Assembly (NCBI RefSeq): GCF_001436755.1
Contig: NZ_AYZD01000015.1
Location: 1 to 64,000, forward strand
Direction: 5' to 3'
Length of the DNA stretch: 64,000 bases
Source of the DNA: Liquorilactobacillus aquaticus DSM 21051
Lineage (GTDB): Bacteria > Bacillota > Bacilli > Lactobacillales > Lactobacillaceae
In this document: piece by piece, positions 1 to 8,646 of the stretch
Numbering within the stretch: position 1 is the stretch's first letter
Layout: every line of letters starts with the position of its first letter
Made by a program: the position numbers and the translations under genes
The notes under the pieces: generated by a model
The model's database searches: none
What the model was told of the DNA's origin: nothing
What the model saw: the letters and a program-made list of their open reading frames with translations, nothing else

Positions 1-432
1 AAAGCTAGTACTTGGCGAGCTGATATTACTTATCTTGAGCTACGACCTGGAACTTGGGTATATCTTAGTTCAGTATATTAGCCAAAAGTTCATAAGATAC
101 TCGCATATAAGATAGGACGACAGATGAATGCCAAACTAGTAGTAGATACAGTTAACCAAGCACTTGAACATCATAAAAGGCCAGCATATTTTCATTCAGA
201 TATGGAATATACGAGCTGTGATGTTGAAAACTTGCTTAGACGACATCAAATCTTCCATTCGTATTCTAAGCAAGGATATCCTTACGATAATAGCCAAATA
301 GAAGCTTTTCATTCATTATTAAAACGAGAATTCGTTTTTCAAACGCACTTCTCAAGCTTTGAGGACTTAATTCTCAGAATCTCAAATTATATTAATTGGT
401 TCAACACTGAAAGAATCAGAACAAGTGTCTAG
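1..432 (+). mobile_element. IS3-family transposase (OrfB) remnant, cut by the window edge
   Basis: The frame beginning at base 1 reads like the catalytic core of an IS3/IS150-type DDE transposase. It contains TWRADITYLE near the start, FHSDMEY, GYPYDNSQIEAFHSLLKRE with the catalytic Glu, and the C-terminal NWFNTERIR. A TAG at 79-81 interrupts the frame, so the intact reading frame only restarts at the ATG at 124. The usual tail of about 15 residues after NTER is missing: the frame stops at 432. Both points say it is inactive. The right end of the element lies near 445-456, where the neighbouring VOC-like gene is cut. The 5' half is outside the window. Confidence 0.85.
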
Positions 433-456
433 AAAAACATGTGCCAAATATTGACT

Positions 457-606
457 TAGGAGCAATTCTATTGGCAAGCTTAAGTTATTATTCATATCTA
501 GAGAATACATATCATATAATTCACTATATTTTGTCTTAGGATTATCTTTTATTGTATTCAATGAAACAGGTTTACCAATATGATGAAATTTAATCATATT
601 TTTCAA
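457..606 (-). pseudogene. VOC/glyoxalase-like protein, N-terminal fragment
   Basis: About 50 codons are left, reading FHHIGKPVSLNTIKDNP and then a stretch ending SLPIELLL. This resembles the N-terminus of small vicinal-oxygen-chelate family proteins, which begin with a metal-ligand His in an F-H-H-I-G pattern. A ribosome binding site (aagggg) lies 8 bases before a TTG at 606; an ATG at 597 is the alternative. Similarity stops at about 457, where the IS3 remnant begins, so the gene was probably truncated by that insertion. The family call rests on a short stretch. Confidence 0.5.
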
Positions 607-925
607 AATATCTACCCCTTATTTAAAAATTGTATTTCATCTCATTATATCAAGCATCTAAAATTAAAACAGCAACATAAAAGAGCAGTATCATGAAACC
701 AGAATTCTCAACAATAAATGATCCAGATACCCTAACCTCTAACATTACCCAGTGGCTAAGAAGATATTCACACATGATCTCTAATATTTAGAAAAATCGA
801 TGAGAATTAGTTCCATTGAATTGACCTTATCTAACGATTTAGTTAAGCTTATAACTATGTGTAAACAAGTTAATGTTTACAAGATGCATTAGTTGTATAA
901 AATAAATTAATCGGGGAAATTAACT
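607..925. other. intergenic, no gene seen
   Basis: AT-rich DNA between the truncated VOC-like gene and the small anchored protein. No convincing reading frame, RNA or strong hairpin was found. Confidence 0.5.
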
Positions 926-1294
926 GTGAAAAAAATTATTAGTGTTATTGTAGTGATTGCTATCATCATTATGCTAGGTATTCACATTGGAAATAAGATT
1001 ATAAGCAGTCCACATTCTTTAACTACCCAAGAAGTGCTGCAAAAATTTAATTGGACTTTAAAATCTAAAACATCCAATAGTACTCTGGGTTCTGTCACAT
1101 TTACTAAAGATAAAATGATTGTTAAAAAGAATAATCGAAGTCTAAAAAACAACTATAGTGTAGATTCAAATGATAACTTAAAAATTGAAAGTGGTCCTTA
1201 TATTGGAACTTATTCTATGGATATGGATAGTACAGATTATTCTTTATCTCCAAAAGTTAAAAACAATACAGGGTTAAAACTGATTAGGAACTGA
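926..1294 (+). CDS. small membrane-anchored or secreted protein of unknown function
   Basis: A 122-residue product with GTG start; cggggaa lies about 7 bases upstream as a ribosome binding site. Residues 4-23 are a single strongly hydrophobic segment after MKK, so the protein is anchored or exported with its mostly polar C-terminal part outside. That part is rich in Ser, Asn and Lys, with an SVTFTKDKMIVKK stretch like a small beta-sheet domain. There is no lipobox Cys. I do not recognise the family. The last codons fall in the first copy of an 11-bp tandem repeat, and a terminator follows within 45 bases, so it is a single-gene unit. Confidence 0.6.
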   Translation: MKKIISVIVVIAIIIMLGIHIGNKIISSPHSLTTQEVLQKFNWTLKSKTSNSTLGSVTFTKDKMIVKKNNRSLKNNYSVDSNDNLKIESGPYIGTYSMDMDSTDYSLSPKVKNNTGLKLIRN

Positions 1295-1319
1295 TTAGGA
1301 ACTGATTAGGAACTGATTA
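1278..1319 (+). repeat. 11-bp tandem repeat, about 3.8 copies
   Basis: The unit aactgattagg repeats in perfect head-to-tail copies at 1278, 1289 and 1300, with a partial copy at 1311. The first copy encodes the C-terminus and stop of the preceding gene; the rest are untranslated. It looks like replication slippage. Confidence 0.9.
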
Positions 1320-1335
1320 AATATATAAACAATTT

Positions 1336-1361
1336 GCGCTCGAAAAGGAGCGCTTTTTATT
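1336..1361 (+). terminator. Rho-independent terminator
   Basis: gcgctc, a short loop and gagcgc are followed by tttttattt, directly after the small anchored-protein gene. Confidence 0.85.
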
Positions 1362-1461
1362 TGGCGTAATTCCCAAAAAACGCAGAACTTGTGTTCGGCA
1401 TTTTAATATGTTATTATACGTTCCAGTGAAAATTTATGTTCTGCTAAAAGGAGGGGCTAGA

Positions 1462-2055
1462 TTGAAAACTGCTTTTTTTCATTTTGGATGAATATGCTGA
1501 TTGGGAGGGTGCATATCTTACCAGCGAGCTTAACCAGAGTTCAAATTAGAAGTCAAAACTGCTTCAACAAATTCAGAAGTGATTTCAATCGGTGGTTTCA
1601 AAACTATCGTAGACTATCTTATCTCAGAAATTCCAGTAAAAATCGATTTATTAGTACTGATCGGTGGGAACTTCTGGTCCATCAAAAATGAATACTTAAG
1701 GGAGTTAATCACAAAACAACTTCGTAGTAAACGACCAGTTGCTGCTATCTGTGGAGCTGTAGACTTTTTAGCACAAAACAGATTATTGACTCGCTATAAG
1801 CACACAGGAAACGCTCAATATCTTTGGCAAAGTTACTCAAATTATACTAACCACGATGACTTTGTTGAGACACAAGCAGTTAAAGATCTTAATTTAGTGA
1901 CAGCCAATGGCACTGCTTCATTAGAATTTACCAAACTCGTTTTAAAACTACTTGATTTTTTTCCAGAACCCGAAATTGACAAAACAATAGCCTTGCACGA
2001 ACTCGGATTCTATAAATACTGCGATACATATAGTAATCCTTACTTAGCAAATTAA
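1462..2055 (+). pseudogene. DJ-1/PfpI family protein (class I glutamine amidotransferase fold), frameshifted
   Basis: A strong ribosome binding site (aaaaggagggg) precedes TTG at 1462. The frame reads LKTAFF, moves to ILDEYADWEGAYLTSELNQSS in another frame, then moves again to EVKTASTNSEVISIGGFKT, which continues to 2055. So there are two frameshifts, one near the T-run at 1473-1479 and one near 1540. The C-terminal part keeps the family's nucleophile elbow, AAICGAVDFLA. Only the last 158 codons are open from an ATG (1579), and that product would lack the first strand and helix. Related intact proteins are about 200 residues. Confidence 0.75.
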
Positions 2056-2110
2056 AAACGAATTCGTATTTTTATAGCATCTACATTCTTCTTTTAGAGC
2101 TTATACATAG

Positions 2111-2149
2111 AAAATAACACCGCAACTTTTTAGGTTACGGTGTTATTTT
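2111..2149. terminator. bidirectional terminator between convergent genes
   Basis: aaaataacaccg and cggtgttatttt form a long stem around a 15-base loop. It lies between the end of the DJ-1 pseudogene and the end of the HXXEE gene and can serve both. Confidence 0.85.
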
Positions 2150-2151
2150 GT

Positions 2152-2664
2152 TTATCTTGCGTATGCTAGTAACTTTTTCTGAATTACTGGCATCATTTTG
2201 TGAACTATAAACAGATTAACAAATACAATAAAAAACACAGGAATAAAATACATTAAAAACCTCATAATTGAAGTTTCACTTAATATCCAATATGAAATAA
2301 TTAACCATATCATAAATGGAAGTTGCAATGTCGCTGTGACAACACCAGGAACATAATTTTTTATAGAAAAACACATTTTATAGTGCATAGCAAAATGTAA
2401 AGTATACACAACTAGAAACGCTAAGTACAGTGTGTAATTATGACTTATGCTGCAAATTATTGAAGCGATAACCAAAATCAACATTTCCTCCAACACCCCA
2501 ATTGCGAATGCTTGTCCATTCATCACACGACCAAAAAAGGGCTTATCCATTTTATCTAGCATTGATCGATGCCGTATCTTCCATAAAGGAACACAAATCA
2601 CTTCTTCAAAATCATGCAAAATAAATAATACTGGTAGTACCCAAAAATTTAAAAATATAGTCAT
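2152..2664 (-). CDS. HXXEE domain-containing membrane protein
   Basis: A 170-residue integral membrane protein with about five hydrophobic segments. It carries HDFEE at residues 17-21, the signature that names the HXXEE family (PF13787), a second acidic site (GVLEE) in the next helix, and YTLHFAMH in the middle. The family's polar residues sit inside membrane helices and are suspected to bind metal, but its function is not established. The start is well supported by aaggagg just upstream. It is transcribed away from a TetR regulator 133 bp off, so that regulator may control it. Confidence 0.8.
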   Translation of the reverse strand: MTIFLNFWVLPVLFILHDFEEVICVPLWKIRHRSMLDKMDKPFFGRVMNGQAFAIGVLEEMLILVIASIICSISHNYTLYLAFLVVYTLHFAMHYKMCFSIKNYVPGVVTATLQLPFMIWLIISYWILSETSIMRFLMYFIPVFFIVFVNLFIVHKMMPVIQKKLLAYAR

Positions 2665-2692
2665 TTTCTCTCCTCCTTCAAAAAGGTTGCAT

Positions 2693-2776
2693 ATGTTACC
2701 TTTTATAGAGTAAGATAAAATTTATAGAAACACAATATATTTTCCCCAAATGTCACATATTGATTGTTATGTTACC
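2693..2776. promoter_or_regulatory. divergent promoter region with repeated atgttacc
   Basis: The 133-bp gap between the HXXEE gene and the TetR gene holds two direct copies of atgttacc, at 2693-2700 and 2769-2776, each near one gene's start. They could be operator half-sites for the TetR protein. This is an inference from position only. Confidence 0.35.
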
Positions 2777-2797
2777 CTTCTGAAAGGATGAAACAGT

Positions 2798-3340
2798 ATG
2801 AACAAAACTGCATTAAGATCTAAAAAAAGAATAATGGATGTACTTTTAAAAAAATTGGCTACGGAAAAAATTGAAGTAGTTACGATCTCTGAAATTGCTT
2901 CGGACGCTGGGGTCTCCAGAAAGACCTTTTATCGCAATTTTACTGGCAAATTAGACATAATAAAGTTTTATACTCAGGAAATCATTGCTAAGTATTTGGA
3001 ACAAGTAAGTAACAAAGACATAAAATCATTTCAGGAATTATTAACATTTTATTTTTCTTTTTGGAAATCTCAGAGTAATTATCTTAAAATACTTCAAAAT
3101 AATGATCTACTGAGTTTTATGTTTGATATTCAACGAGAAGAACTACTAGACAAGTTGCCTTGGCAAAATTTGTCCTGGCATAATCTACGCAAAGATGAGA
3201 CCATTATTGACTTGCTCATCATTGGAGGAATATGGAATGTATTCTTATATAATCTAAATTTAAATAATGCTAGTGAGCCAGAAGCACTAGCTCAAAAAGT
3301 TATTGATAGTTTTAATTTATATACAGAATATATGAATTAA
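2798..3340 (+). CDS. TetR/AcrR family transcriptional regulator
   Basis: A 180-residue protein. Residues 8-55 form a TetR-type helix-turn-helix: TISEIASDAGVSRKTFYRNFTGK matches the family's recognition-helix pattern (VSRxTFYRxF). The C-terminal 120 residues are a helical ligand/dimer domain like that of short lactobacillar TetR proteins. gaaagg 10 bases upstream is the ribosome binding site. Divergent to the HXXEE gene, which is the most likely target along with its own promoter. No ligand can be inferred. Confidence 0.85.
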   Translation: MNKTALRSKKRIMDVLLKKLATEKIEVVTISEIASDAGVSRKTFYRNFTGKLDIIKFYTQEIIAKYLEQVSNKDIKSFQELLTFYFSFWKSQSNYLKILQNNDLLSFMFDIQREELLDKLPWQNLSWHNLRKDETIIDLLIIGGIWNVFLYNLNLNNASEPEALAQKVIDSFNLYTEYMN

Positions 3341-3391
3341 ACGACTATTACCGCATTCTACTGGGTACTCTGCTACTTTACTGATTTTTAA

Positions 3392-3495
3392 CACGAAATT
3401 TATTAGACTTTGTGGCATGATAATAAAAAAATAGAACGGGAATAATCTTGGGAATGGCTTGGAGTTTATTTTATAACAAGTTTCGTGACTTTTTT
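3392..3495 (+). other. possible structured leader upstream of the mepB-like gene
   Basis: cacgaaattt at 3392-3401 can pair with aagtttcgtg at 3479-3488, which is followed by seven or more T. The roughly 75 bases enclosed are rich in purines. This looks like a leader RNA ending in a terminator, but I cannot match it to a known class. Confidence 0.25.
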
Positions 3496-3579
3496 TAATA
3501 ATTAATGTATTGCGAGCTAATTAGAGAGCACCTAAAACAATATAATAACTTTAAAATGATTGATACTGGAGGGCTTATT

Positions 3580-4071
3580 TTGTCGCAACAATTTTATAAA
3601 TCTTTATCCTTAATTCAAAAAATGTTTCCTATATCAAATATTGAATTAGAAACTTTCAATCAAAAATATGAAGCATTTAACTTTAATTTAGAAGGCCTAT
3701 CTTTCAAAAGCCGACTAGCCAAAAAAACTCCTCTAAAACATGGCTATTTTGTGACTTTCTGGCAAAAAAATAATATTAATAATAATGAACCATTTAACCA
3801 GCAAAATACAAAAGATAAATTAGTTATAACTGTTTTAGACGGGTTGCGTAGCGGACAATTTATTTTCCCGAAAAAGGTCTTAATTGAGCAAAATATTTTA
3901 AAAACAGAGACAAGTAAAGGGAAAATGGCACTGCTTGTTTATCCAAGTTGGGTAAATAACTTAAATAAAGCAGCTGAAAGAACACAAAGATGGCAATTAC
4001 AATATTTCGTTGATCTGTCATCAACAAAAAATCAACAAGAAATAAATAATCTATTTTTTGGGGGGATATAA
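3580..4071 (+). CDS. MepB family protein
   Basis: The reading frame is open from ATG 3505, but that codon has no ribosome binding site, while ggaggg stands 6 bases before TTG at 3580, giving about 163 residues, the usual family size. The hallmarks are FKSRLAKKTPLKHGYFVTFW, DKLVITVLDG, GQFIFPKKVL, GKMALLVYPSW and the closing TQRWQLQYFVDL. MepB is named from the staphylococcal mepRAB multidrug locus, where its own role is unknown. Here no MATE pump lies beside it, so the gene stands alone. The start choice is an inference. Confidence 0.75.
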   Translation: MSQQFYKSLSLIQKMFPISNIELETFNQKYEAFNFNLEGLSFKSRLAKKTPLKHGYFVTFWQKNNINNNEPFNQQNTKDKLVITVLDGLRSGQFIFPKKVLIEQNILKTETSKGKMALLVYPSWVNNLNKAAERTQRWQLQYFVDLSSTKNQQEINNLFFGGI

Positions 4072-4951
4072 AGATAGACTGTGTTGTCTTGCCAAACATT
4101 CTGCTCCTTTAGGATATAGGGATTGGTCATTTCTAATTTGCATTCCGTTCCCATTTATTTTGATTGATGAAATAAGGGAATAGGCAGTATGCAAATGATG
4201 TTCCAATTACAGTAATACCTAGAAGATAATATTTTTCATACATTAGAAGTGCCATAATAAATTCAAGTATATTTGTATTTGATACACGCATTATAAAATT
4301 CTGCAAAATAATTTCAATTCATAATTCACAAATGTTTATTCTACAATAGAAATTTTTCTTTTAGAAGAAACTTTTATTTTGACCAACTTTTCTGGAACTA
4401 TTGATATATTTGAATTTACATCAACTTAGGTTTACGTGAACAAAGAGGAGAACAATCATTGATGGCGCTGTATTAGCTTTTGATTCGGCTCTTTCTATAG
4501 AATACTAATTTGATTACAACACGTATCACTAAAATCTTTAATTAAATAAATATAATATTAATCGCCCTCAAATAGGAGTGCTTTTTTTGTATTTCAATAT
4601 TAAAATTATCTAGAAAGCAAATTTTAATATGGTGCTTGATCAAAATATCTAACCGTATTATCAACTGAAAATCAGTTTTATAAGATTATGGTAAATTATT
4701 ATCAGACTTAATAAGAAGCTAAATTGTTAAAATATAGTTGTTCATTTTTCGTAAGTATTATTTAAAGTGTTTGTTTATACTTTAAGTACACCAATAAAAT
4801 AACAAGGAAGAGGCCAACAAGAAACAGCGTATTTTCATTAGATTCTTAACACTATTAGATGTTACGAAGCAATACTTTACAAAATGAATTAACACAAAAA
4901 ATATTTTGAAGAAACAATCGAACAAAAAAAGCATCGAAAGGAGATAATACA
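4072..4951. other. long AT-rich intergenic region with possible gene remnants
   Basis: About 880 bp without a solid gene. On the minus strand, 4291 down to 4133 is open for 52 codons and would encode a hydrophobic helix (MALLMYEKYYLLGITVIG, then FAYCLFPYF), which looks like a leftover membrane segment. A weak hairpin plus T-run at 4563-4587 resembles the terminator at 1336, degraded. The rest shows nothing recognisable. Confidence 0.4.
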
Positions 4952-5890
4952 GTGATTGAATCTGAGCAACAAAAAGAGATTTATTATGATGCCCTGGTAA
5001 AAAAGAATACGGAATTTGATGGTATTTTTTTTGCTGGAATTAAAACAACAGGGGTATTTTGCCATCCACTGTCATTTCCACAAGAACTACCACCCGAGGT
5101 AAAAGTATTAGTGGATGCAGTTGAACAAAACCCTGAAAAGGAATGGAAAGACTACGATTTTAAATTACTAGGAATACATTCCGCAAGCGCTCGACGTAAA
5201 TTCAAAAAAGTTTATGGCATGACATTTGTTCAATATGCAAGATCACGACGAATTGGTATTGCATTCAAGGAAATACAAAATGGCAGTAAAGTCATTGACC
5301 AACAAATCGCATCTGGATTCGAATCAGCTAGTGGTTTCAACGATGCGTTCACGAGAATAATGGGAAGCCCCTCCAAAATAAAAAATATGAAAGTATTGAA
5401 TACCAACTTTATTGAAACTCCAATTGGTAGAATGATATCAATCTCGGATGACAATTATTTATATCTCTTAGAATTTGAAAATAGAAGAGGTCTTGAGACG
5501 GAAATTTCAAATTTTAGAAAAAGACATAGCGCAAGGTTAATCTATGGCTCTACAAAGATCTATGAGCTAACATCGAAGGAAATTCATCTTTATTTTGAAA
5601 AAAAACTCGATAAATTCACTGTTCCAGTGTTTTTAGATGGTTCTCAATTTCAAAAAAATGTTTGGAACATATTGCTCGAAAGCCAAAGCGGTGATGTACT
5701 AACTTACAAAAAAATCGCTGCACTTCTCGGAAATGTAAAGAAATCACAAGCAGTGGGAAACGCAAATGGAGCTAACAAAATTGCTATTATTATTCCTTGT
5801 CATAGGGTTATAAATAGTAATGGAGAGATTGGAGGTTACGGGGGAGGAAAGGAACGGAAAAAGTATTTATTGAATCTTGAATCTTCATAA
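4952..5890 (+). CDS. ada: Ada-type methylated-DNA repair protein lacking most of its zinc domain
   Basis: A 312-residue protein from GTG, with aaaggagat ahead. Ada proteins have three parts. (1) The N-terminal zinc domain repairs methylphosphotriesters with four Cys. Here FDGIFFAGIKTTGVFCH (Cys37, equal to the acceptor Cys38 of E. coli) jumps straight to PLSFPQELPPE, so about 35 residues with the other three Cys are gone without loss of frame. (2) An AraC-type helix-turn-helix lies at about residues 65-135. (3) The O6-alkylguanine methyltransferase domain at about 145-312 keeps the active site IPCHRVI (Cys283) and GGYGGG. So O6-methylguanine repair should remain, while methylation-triggered activation of transcription probably is lost. 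Confidence 0.85.
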   Translation: MIESEQQKEIYYDALVKKNTEFDGIFFAGIKTTGVFCHPLSFPQELPPEVKVLVDAVEQNPEKEWKDYDFKLLGIHSASARRKFKKVYGMTFVQYARSRRIGIAFKEIQNGSKVIDQQIASGFESASGFNDAFTRIMGSPSKIKNMKVLNTNFIETPIGRMISISDDNYLYLLEFENRRGLETEISNFRKRHSARLIYGSTKIYELTSKEIHLYFEKKLDKFTVPVFLDGSQFQKNVWNILLESQSGDVLTYKKIAALLGNVKKSQAVGNANGANKIAIIIPCHRVINSNGEIGGYGGGKERKKYLLNLESS

Positions 5891-5898
5891 GTTCAACT

Positions 5899-5930
5899 AA
5901 GAGCCATGACTTGATACTGTCATGGCTCTT
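5899..5930 (+). terminator. hairpin terminator after ada
   Basis: aagagccatgac and gtcatggctctt form a perfect 12-bp stem with an 8-base loop; only a short T-containing tail follows. Confidence 0.7.
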
Positions 5931-6258
5931 GATTATTTAAATTTGTTTGGGTTGTCACTATATTGTCTCAATGAAATTAATTGCTAAACAAAAAAATTTT
6001 GCTGAAAATTGTATTTTGCGGATAATAATCCTATACATTATTGCTACATTTGTCTAACAATCGAAGTAATTCTTTTTGTTCATCCAAAGTTAAATTTTTC
6101 AATAATTTTTCTTATAATGATAAAAACGAACATGCCAATATGATCTTGATGCTGAATGAAGGTGTATCCAATTCACAAAGCAGGGCAATGATTCAAGCGT
6201 TGGGAAATATTGTAGCATCTTAAATATGCACAGACATACTACAACGTTGATCATGCTT
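5931..6258. other. intergenic, no convincing gene
   Basis: A 60-codon plus-strand frame at 6041-6223 is open but has no family resemblance and no ribosome binding site. I treat the stretch as non-coding or as an old remnant. Confidence 0.4.
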
Positions 6259-7524
6259 TTATATTTTTGTCATCCTCCAAAGACTATAGGCAAGCATTAT
6301 GATGCCGTTTAGGATTAATATCCAGGCACCTTCATGAATATGAGCGAACATGAATGTAAAAATCAATGTCCCTATTGGCATAACAGACGTATTTATTGTT
6401 GTAATTGAAGACATAACTCGTCCTAACAAGTCTATAGGAACACTTTTTTGTAAAAATACTTGTGTGGTCACATTCAATCTGATAACTGAGAATCCAAGAA
6501 TGACCATTAATAATGTTCCTAATATAGTTATGGCTAGGTATCCTTTTACGTATGCAAGAATGAGACCTAAACAAATAAATGACAAAATAGTTGGGATCAA
6601 AGAATAAACGAGTTTTGTTTTCATTGATAATTTATCTGGAATTATTCCAATTATTAAGCTACCAAACAGCATTCCAAGTGAACTTCCACTTTCAAGGAGA
6701 CTAATCGGACCATTTCCCAAGTGGAGATTACTTAATATTATATAGGGCATTCCGATTGTTAGTGAAGTAAATATAAAATTTACGAAGACACCAATTGTGA
6801 TTATTTCCATAATTAGTTTTTGCTTGTGGATGTATTTGAGTCCGCTTGAGAATTTTTTTATCTGAGATGTTAATCTTGTATTTTCTTTTGGGATAGAATT
6901 GAACTGTGTTTTTCTCGGTGGATAATGGAAATGCATACTCAATACAATTGCAAAAGAAATTAATGAAGCAAAAATTTCAAGAAAGATCATCCATTTAAAA
7001 CCCAGGAGACTATAAAGAGTCATTCCAAGTGGAGGTGCAATGATTGCGGATAAGGAATTCGCAGCTTGTGTGAATGAACTAAGTTTCTGAATATGACTTT
7101 GATTGACAACTTCATGGATTGATGCAGAATAGGCAGTTGAATTGAAATTACTACAGATAGTGTTGATAGTGACAAAAATGGTAATAGGGATGAATAGGTA
7201 ATCATCTTTGAAGAAACCAATTGTTGCTGACAAAATAAAAAGCGCTAATAGTCGGAACAGCAGTGATGAAATAATTATTTTTTTATGTGCTACTGAATCA
7301 ACAATATTGCCAATAGGAACAACAAACAATAGATTGACCAAAGGCATAATAATCATTTCTAACCCGAAGCTAAGTGGCGAATTGGTAATATTTAACAGCA
7401 TTAATCCCAGAGAAAATGAGAACATGTTACCTGTAAGGGAACTAATTAAGTTGCTAATGATATCTTTGCCGATTTGAATATTTGATTCTTTGTCCGTGAT
7501 AAAAATGTTTTTTGGTTTTTCCAT
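6259..7524 (-). CDS. MFS family efflux transporter
   Basis: A 421-residue protein with about 12 hydrophobic helices in two halves and a central basic loop around residues 195-220 (RKTQFNSIPKENTRLTSQIKK). The loop after helix 2 reads GNIVDSVAHKK, a weak form of the MFS motif GxxxDxxGRR. The layout is that of drug or small-molecule exporters in the EntS/MefA-like branch of the superfamily. A gaggt ribosome binding site precedes the ATG. The gene is divergent from a winged-helix regulator across a 42-bp palindrome, the usual arrangement for a pump induced by its substrate. The substrate is unknown. Confidence 0.8.
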   Translation of the reverse strand: MEKPKNIFITDKESNIQIGKDIISNLISSLTGNMFSFSLGLMLLNITNSPLSFGLEMIIMPLVNLLFVVPIGNIVDSVAHKKIIISSLLFRLLALFILSATIGFFKDDYLFIPITIFVTINTICSNFNSTAYSASIHEVVNQSHIQKLSSFTQAANSLSAIIAPPLGMTLYSLLGFKWMIFLEIFASLISFAIVLSMHFHYPPRKTQFNSIPKENTRLTSQIKKFSSGLKYIHKQKLIMEIITIGVFVNFIFTSLTIGMPYIILSNLHLGNGPISLLESGSSLGMLFGSLIIGIIPDKLSMKTKLVYSLIPTILSFICLGLILAYVKGYLAITILGTLLMVILGFSVIRLNVTTQVFLQKSVPIDLLGRVMSSITTINTSVMPIGTLIFTFMFAHIHEGAWILILNGIIMLAYSLWRMTKI

Positions 7525-7546
7525 TTTTAAAATACCTCATAATTAA

Positions 7547-7588
7547 ATTTTATTTTTCGATAAAATATATTTTAATGATAAATAAAAT
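7547..7588. promoter_or_regulatory. 42-bp near-perfect palindrome, probable operator for the divergent pump/regulator pair
   Basis: The sequence attttatttttcga ... aaataaaat reads almost the same on both strands; only about three base pairs mismatch. It is centred in the 118-bp gap between the MFS gene (start 7524) and the regulator (start 7643), so a dimer or pair of dimers of the regulator bound here could control both promoters. Confidence 0.65.
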
Positions 7589-7642
7589 ATAAATGTTTGA
7601 TTTAATTTTGTCAATACATTATGATTAGTTTGAGGTGATTAG

Positions 7643-8227
7643 ATGGCTACAAATATCGTTTCTCAGCTAGCAAAAGCTTTAGCAGATGAAAAAAATATTA
7701 AAATTATAAAAATTACGAATGTAAAAAGTGGCATAAATATCAAAGAAATTTCAAAGAAGACAGGAATTCCTACGAGTCAATTGTATTATCCGATAAAAAA
7801 ATTGATTGACTTGGATTTGATTGAAATAGTTAGAAGTGAACACATTAAAAATTTGCAAGAATATTATTATTCGAGTTTCAAATTGAACGATGATAATATT
7901 ACTTCAAGTATCATTGATGATGACAAACTCAAGGAATTAAATATGTCGGCTGACTGGGTCGCTGAGCATACTGAAGAACTGGTAAAAATGTTCTTATATA
8001 GAACTCAGTTATTTATCGATTCATTCACGAAAGAAATTAACGAATATAAGAAAGATCCTTCTTACTTTGACAAGATAAAAACAAGTGGTGTATTTAGCAC
8101 AATGGAACTGTCCCAGGATGCACAAAAAAAATTATTTGCTAATATTTGCAAATTAATTGCTAAGGCGGAAGAAGAAGATCAGGGAGCAGATAAAGAGGAG
8201 GTTAACTTCATGGTACAAAAGTGGTAG
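7643..8227 (+). CDS. winged-helix (ArsR/HTH_20-like) transcriptional regulator
   Basis: A 194-residue protein. Residues 1-70 form a winged helix: LAKALADEKNIKIIKIT, then IKEISKKTGIPTSQLYYPIKKLIDLDLIEIV, the layout of ArsR-type regulators (helix-turn-helix then a beta wing). The C-terminal 120 residues are helical and acidic, probably the effector or dimer domain. No clustered Cys pair is visible, so metal sensing is unlikely. gaggtgatt precedes the ATG. Divergent to the MFS pump; the shared palindrome is the likely binding site. Confidence 0.75.
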   Translation: MATNIVSQLAKALADEKNIKIIKITNVKSGINIKEISKKTGIPTSQLYYPIKKLIDLDLIEIVRSEHIKNLQEYYYSSFKLNDDNITSSIIDDDKLKELNMSADWVAEHTEELVKMFLYRTQLFIDSFTKEINEYKKDPSYFDKIKTSGVFSTMELSQDAQKKLFANICKLIAKAEEEDQGADKEEVNFMVQKW

Positions 8228-8585
8228 TACAATAAAAATGGACGTATGACATAAGTCGATAAAATTTGATTACTAACTCGAAATTACGAACATCGCGAAT
8301 TCCTCTTTGATATTAGTATCAAAATTAGACAGGGGATTTTAACTTATGGAACACTTTTATCTGGAATAAATAGAGGGACTGGATTCAAAAGTTAACTTTT
8401 GAATCCAGTCCCTATTGCAATATCTAGTATTTACTTGTAGTTAACATTTGAAATTTCTTGTTATTTATTGTGTTCAAATTTGTAGTTTGACTTCAATATA
8501 TTTCTTTTGAAGAAATTTTGTTATTGGTCCCTGCTTGTCATCTCGCACGGGTTTTCTATCAATTTTATTTATAAAGATTGTTGCT
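8228..8585. other. intergenic with a 40-bp perfect palindrome
   Basis: A 40-codon open frame ending at 8396 (HREFLFDISIKIRQGILTYGT and following) has no start and may be a gene remnant. The main visible element is the palindrome at 8374-8413, listed separately. Confidence 0.4.
8374..8413. terminator. 40-bp perfect inverted repeat, probable terminator
   Basis: agggactggattcaaaagtt is followed at once by its exact reverse complement. The stem is uninterrupted and has no clear T-run. It lies between the convergent ends of the winged-helix regulator and the DMT transporter. Confidence 0.65.
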
Positions 8586-8646
8586 CTATACAAGCTTAAT
8601 CAAAATAACACCAATAAACATAATAGCTAATCCCAAAACCTTAGTT

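Noticed and set aside
1278-1319. Short repeats as a CRISPR array
   Set aside because: Units are adjacent 11-mers with no spacers and no cas genes.
1488-1691. 67-codon frame in the DJ-1 pseudogene
   Set aside because: It is an out-of-frame shadow of the broken DJ-1/PfpI gene.
6041-6223. 60-codon frame between ada and the MFS gene
   Set aside because: No ribosome binding site and no recognisable domain; could be a remnant, not called as a gene.
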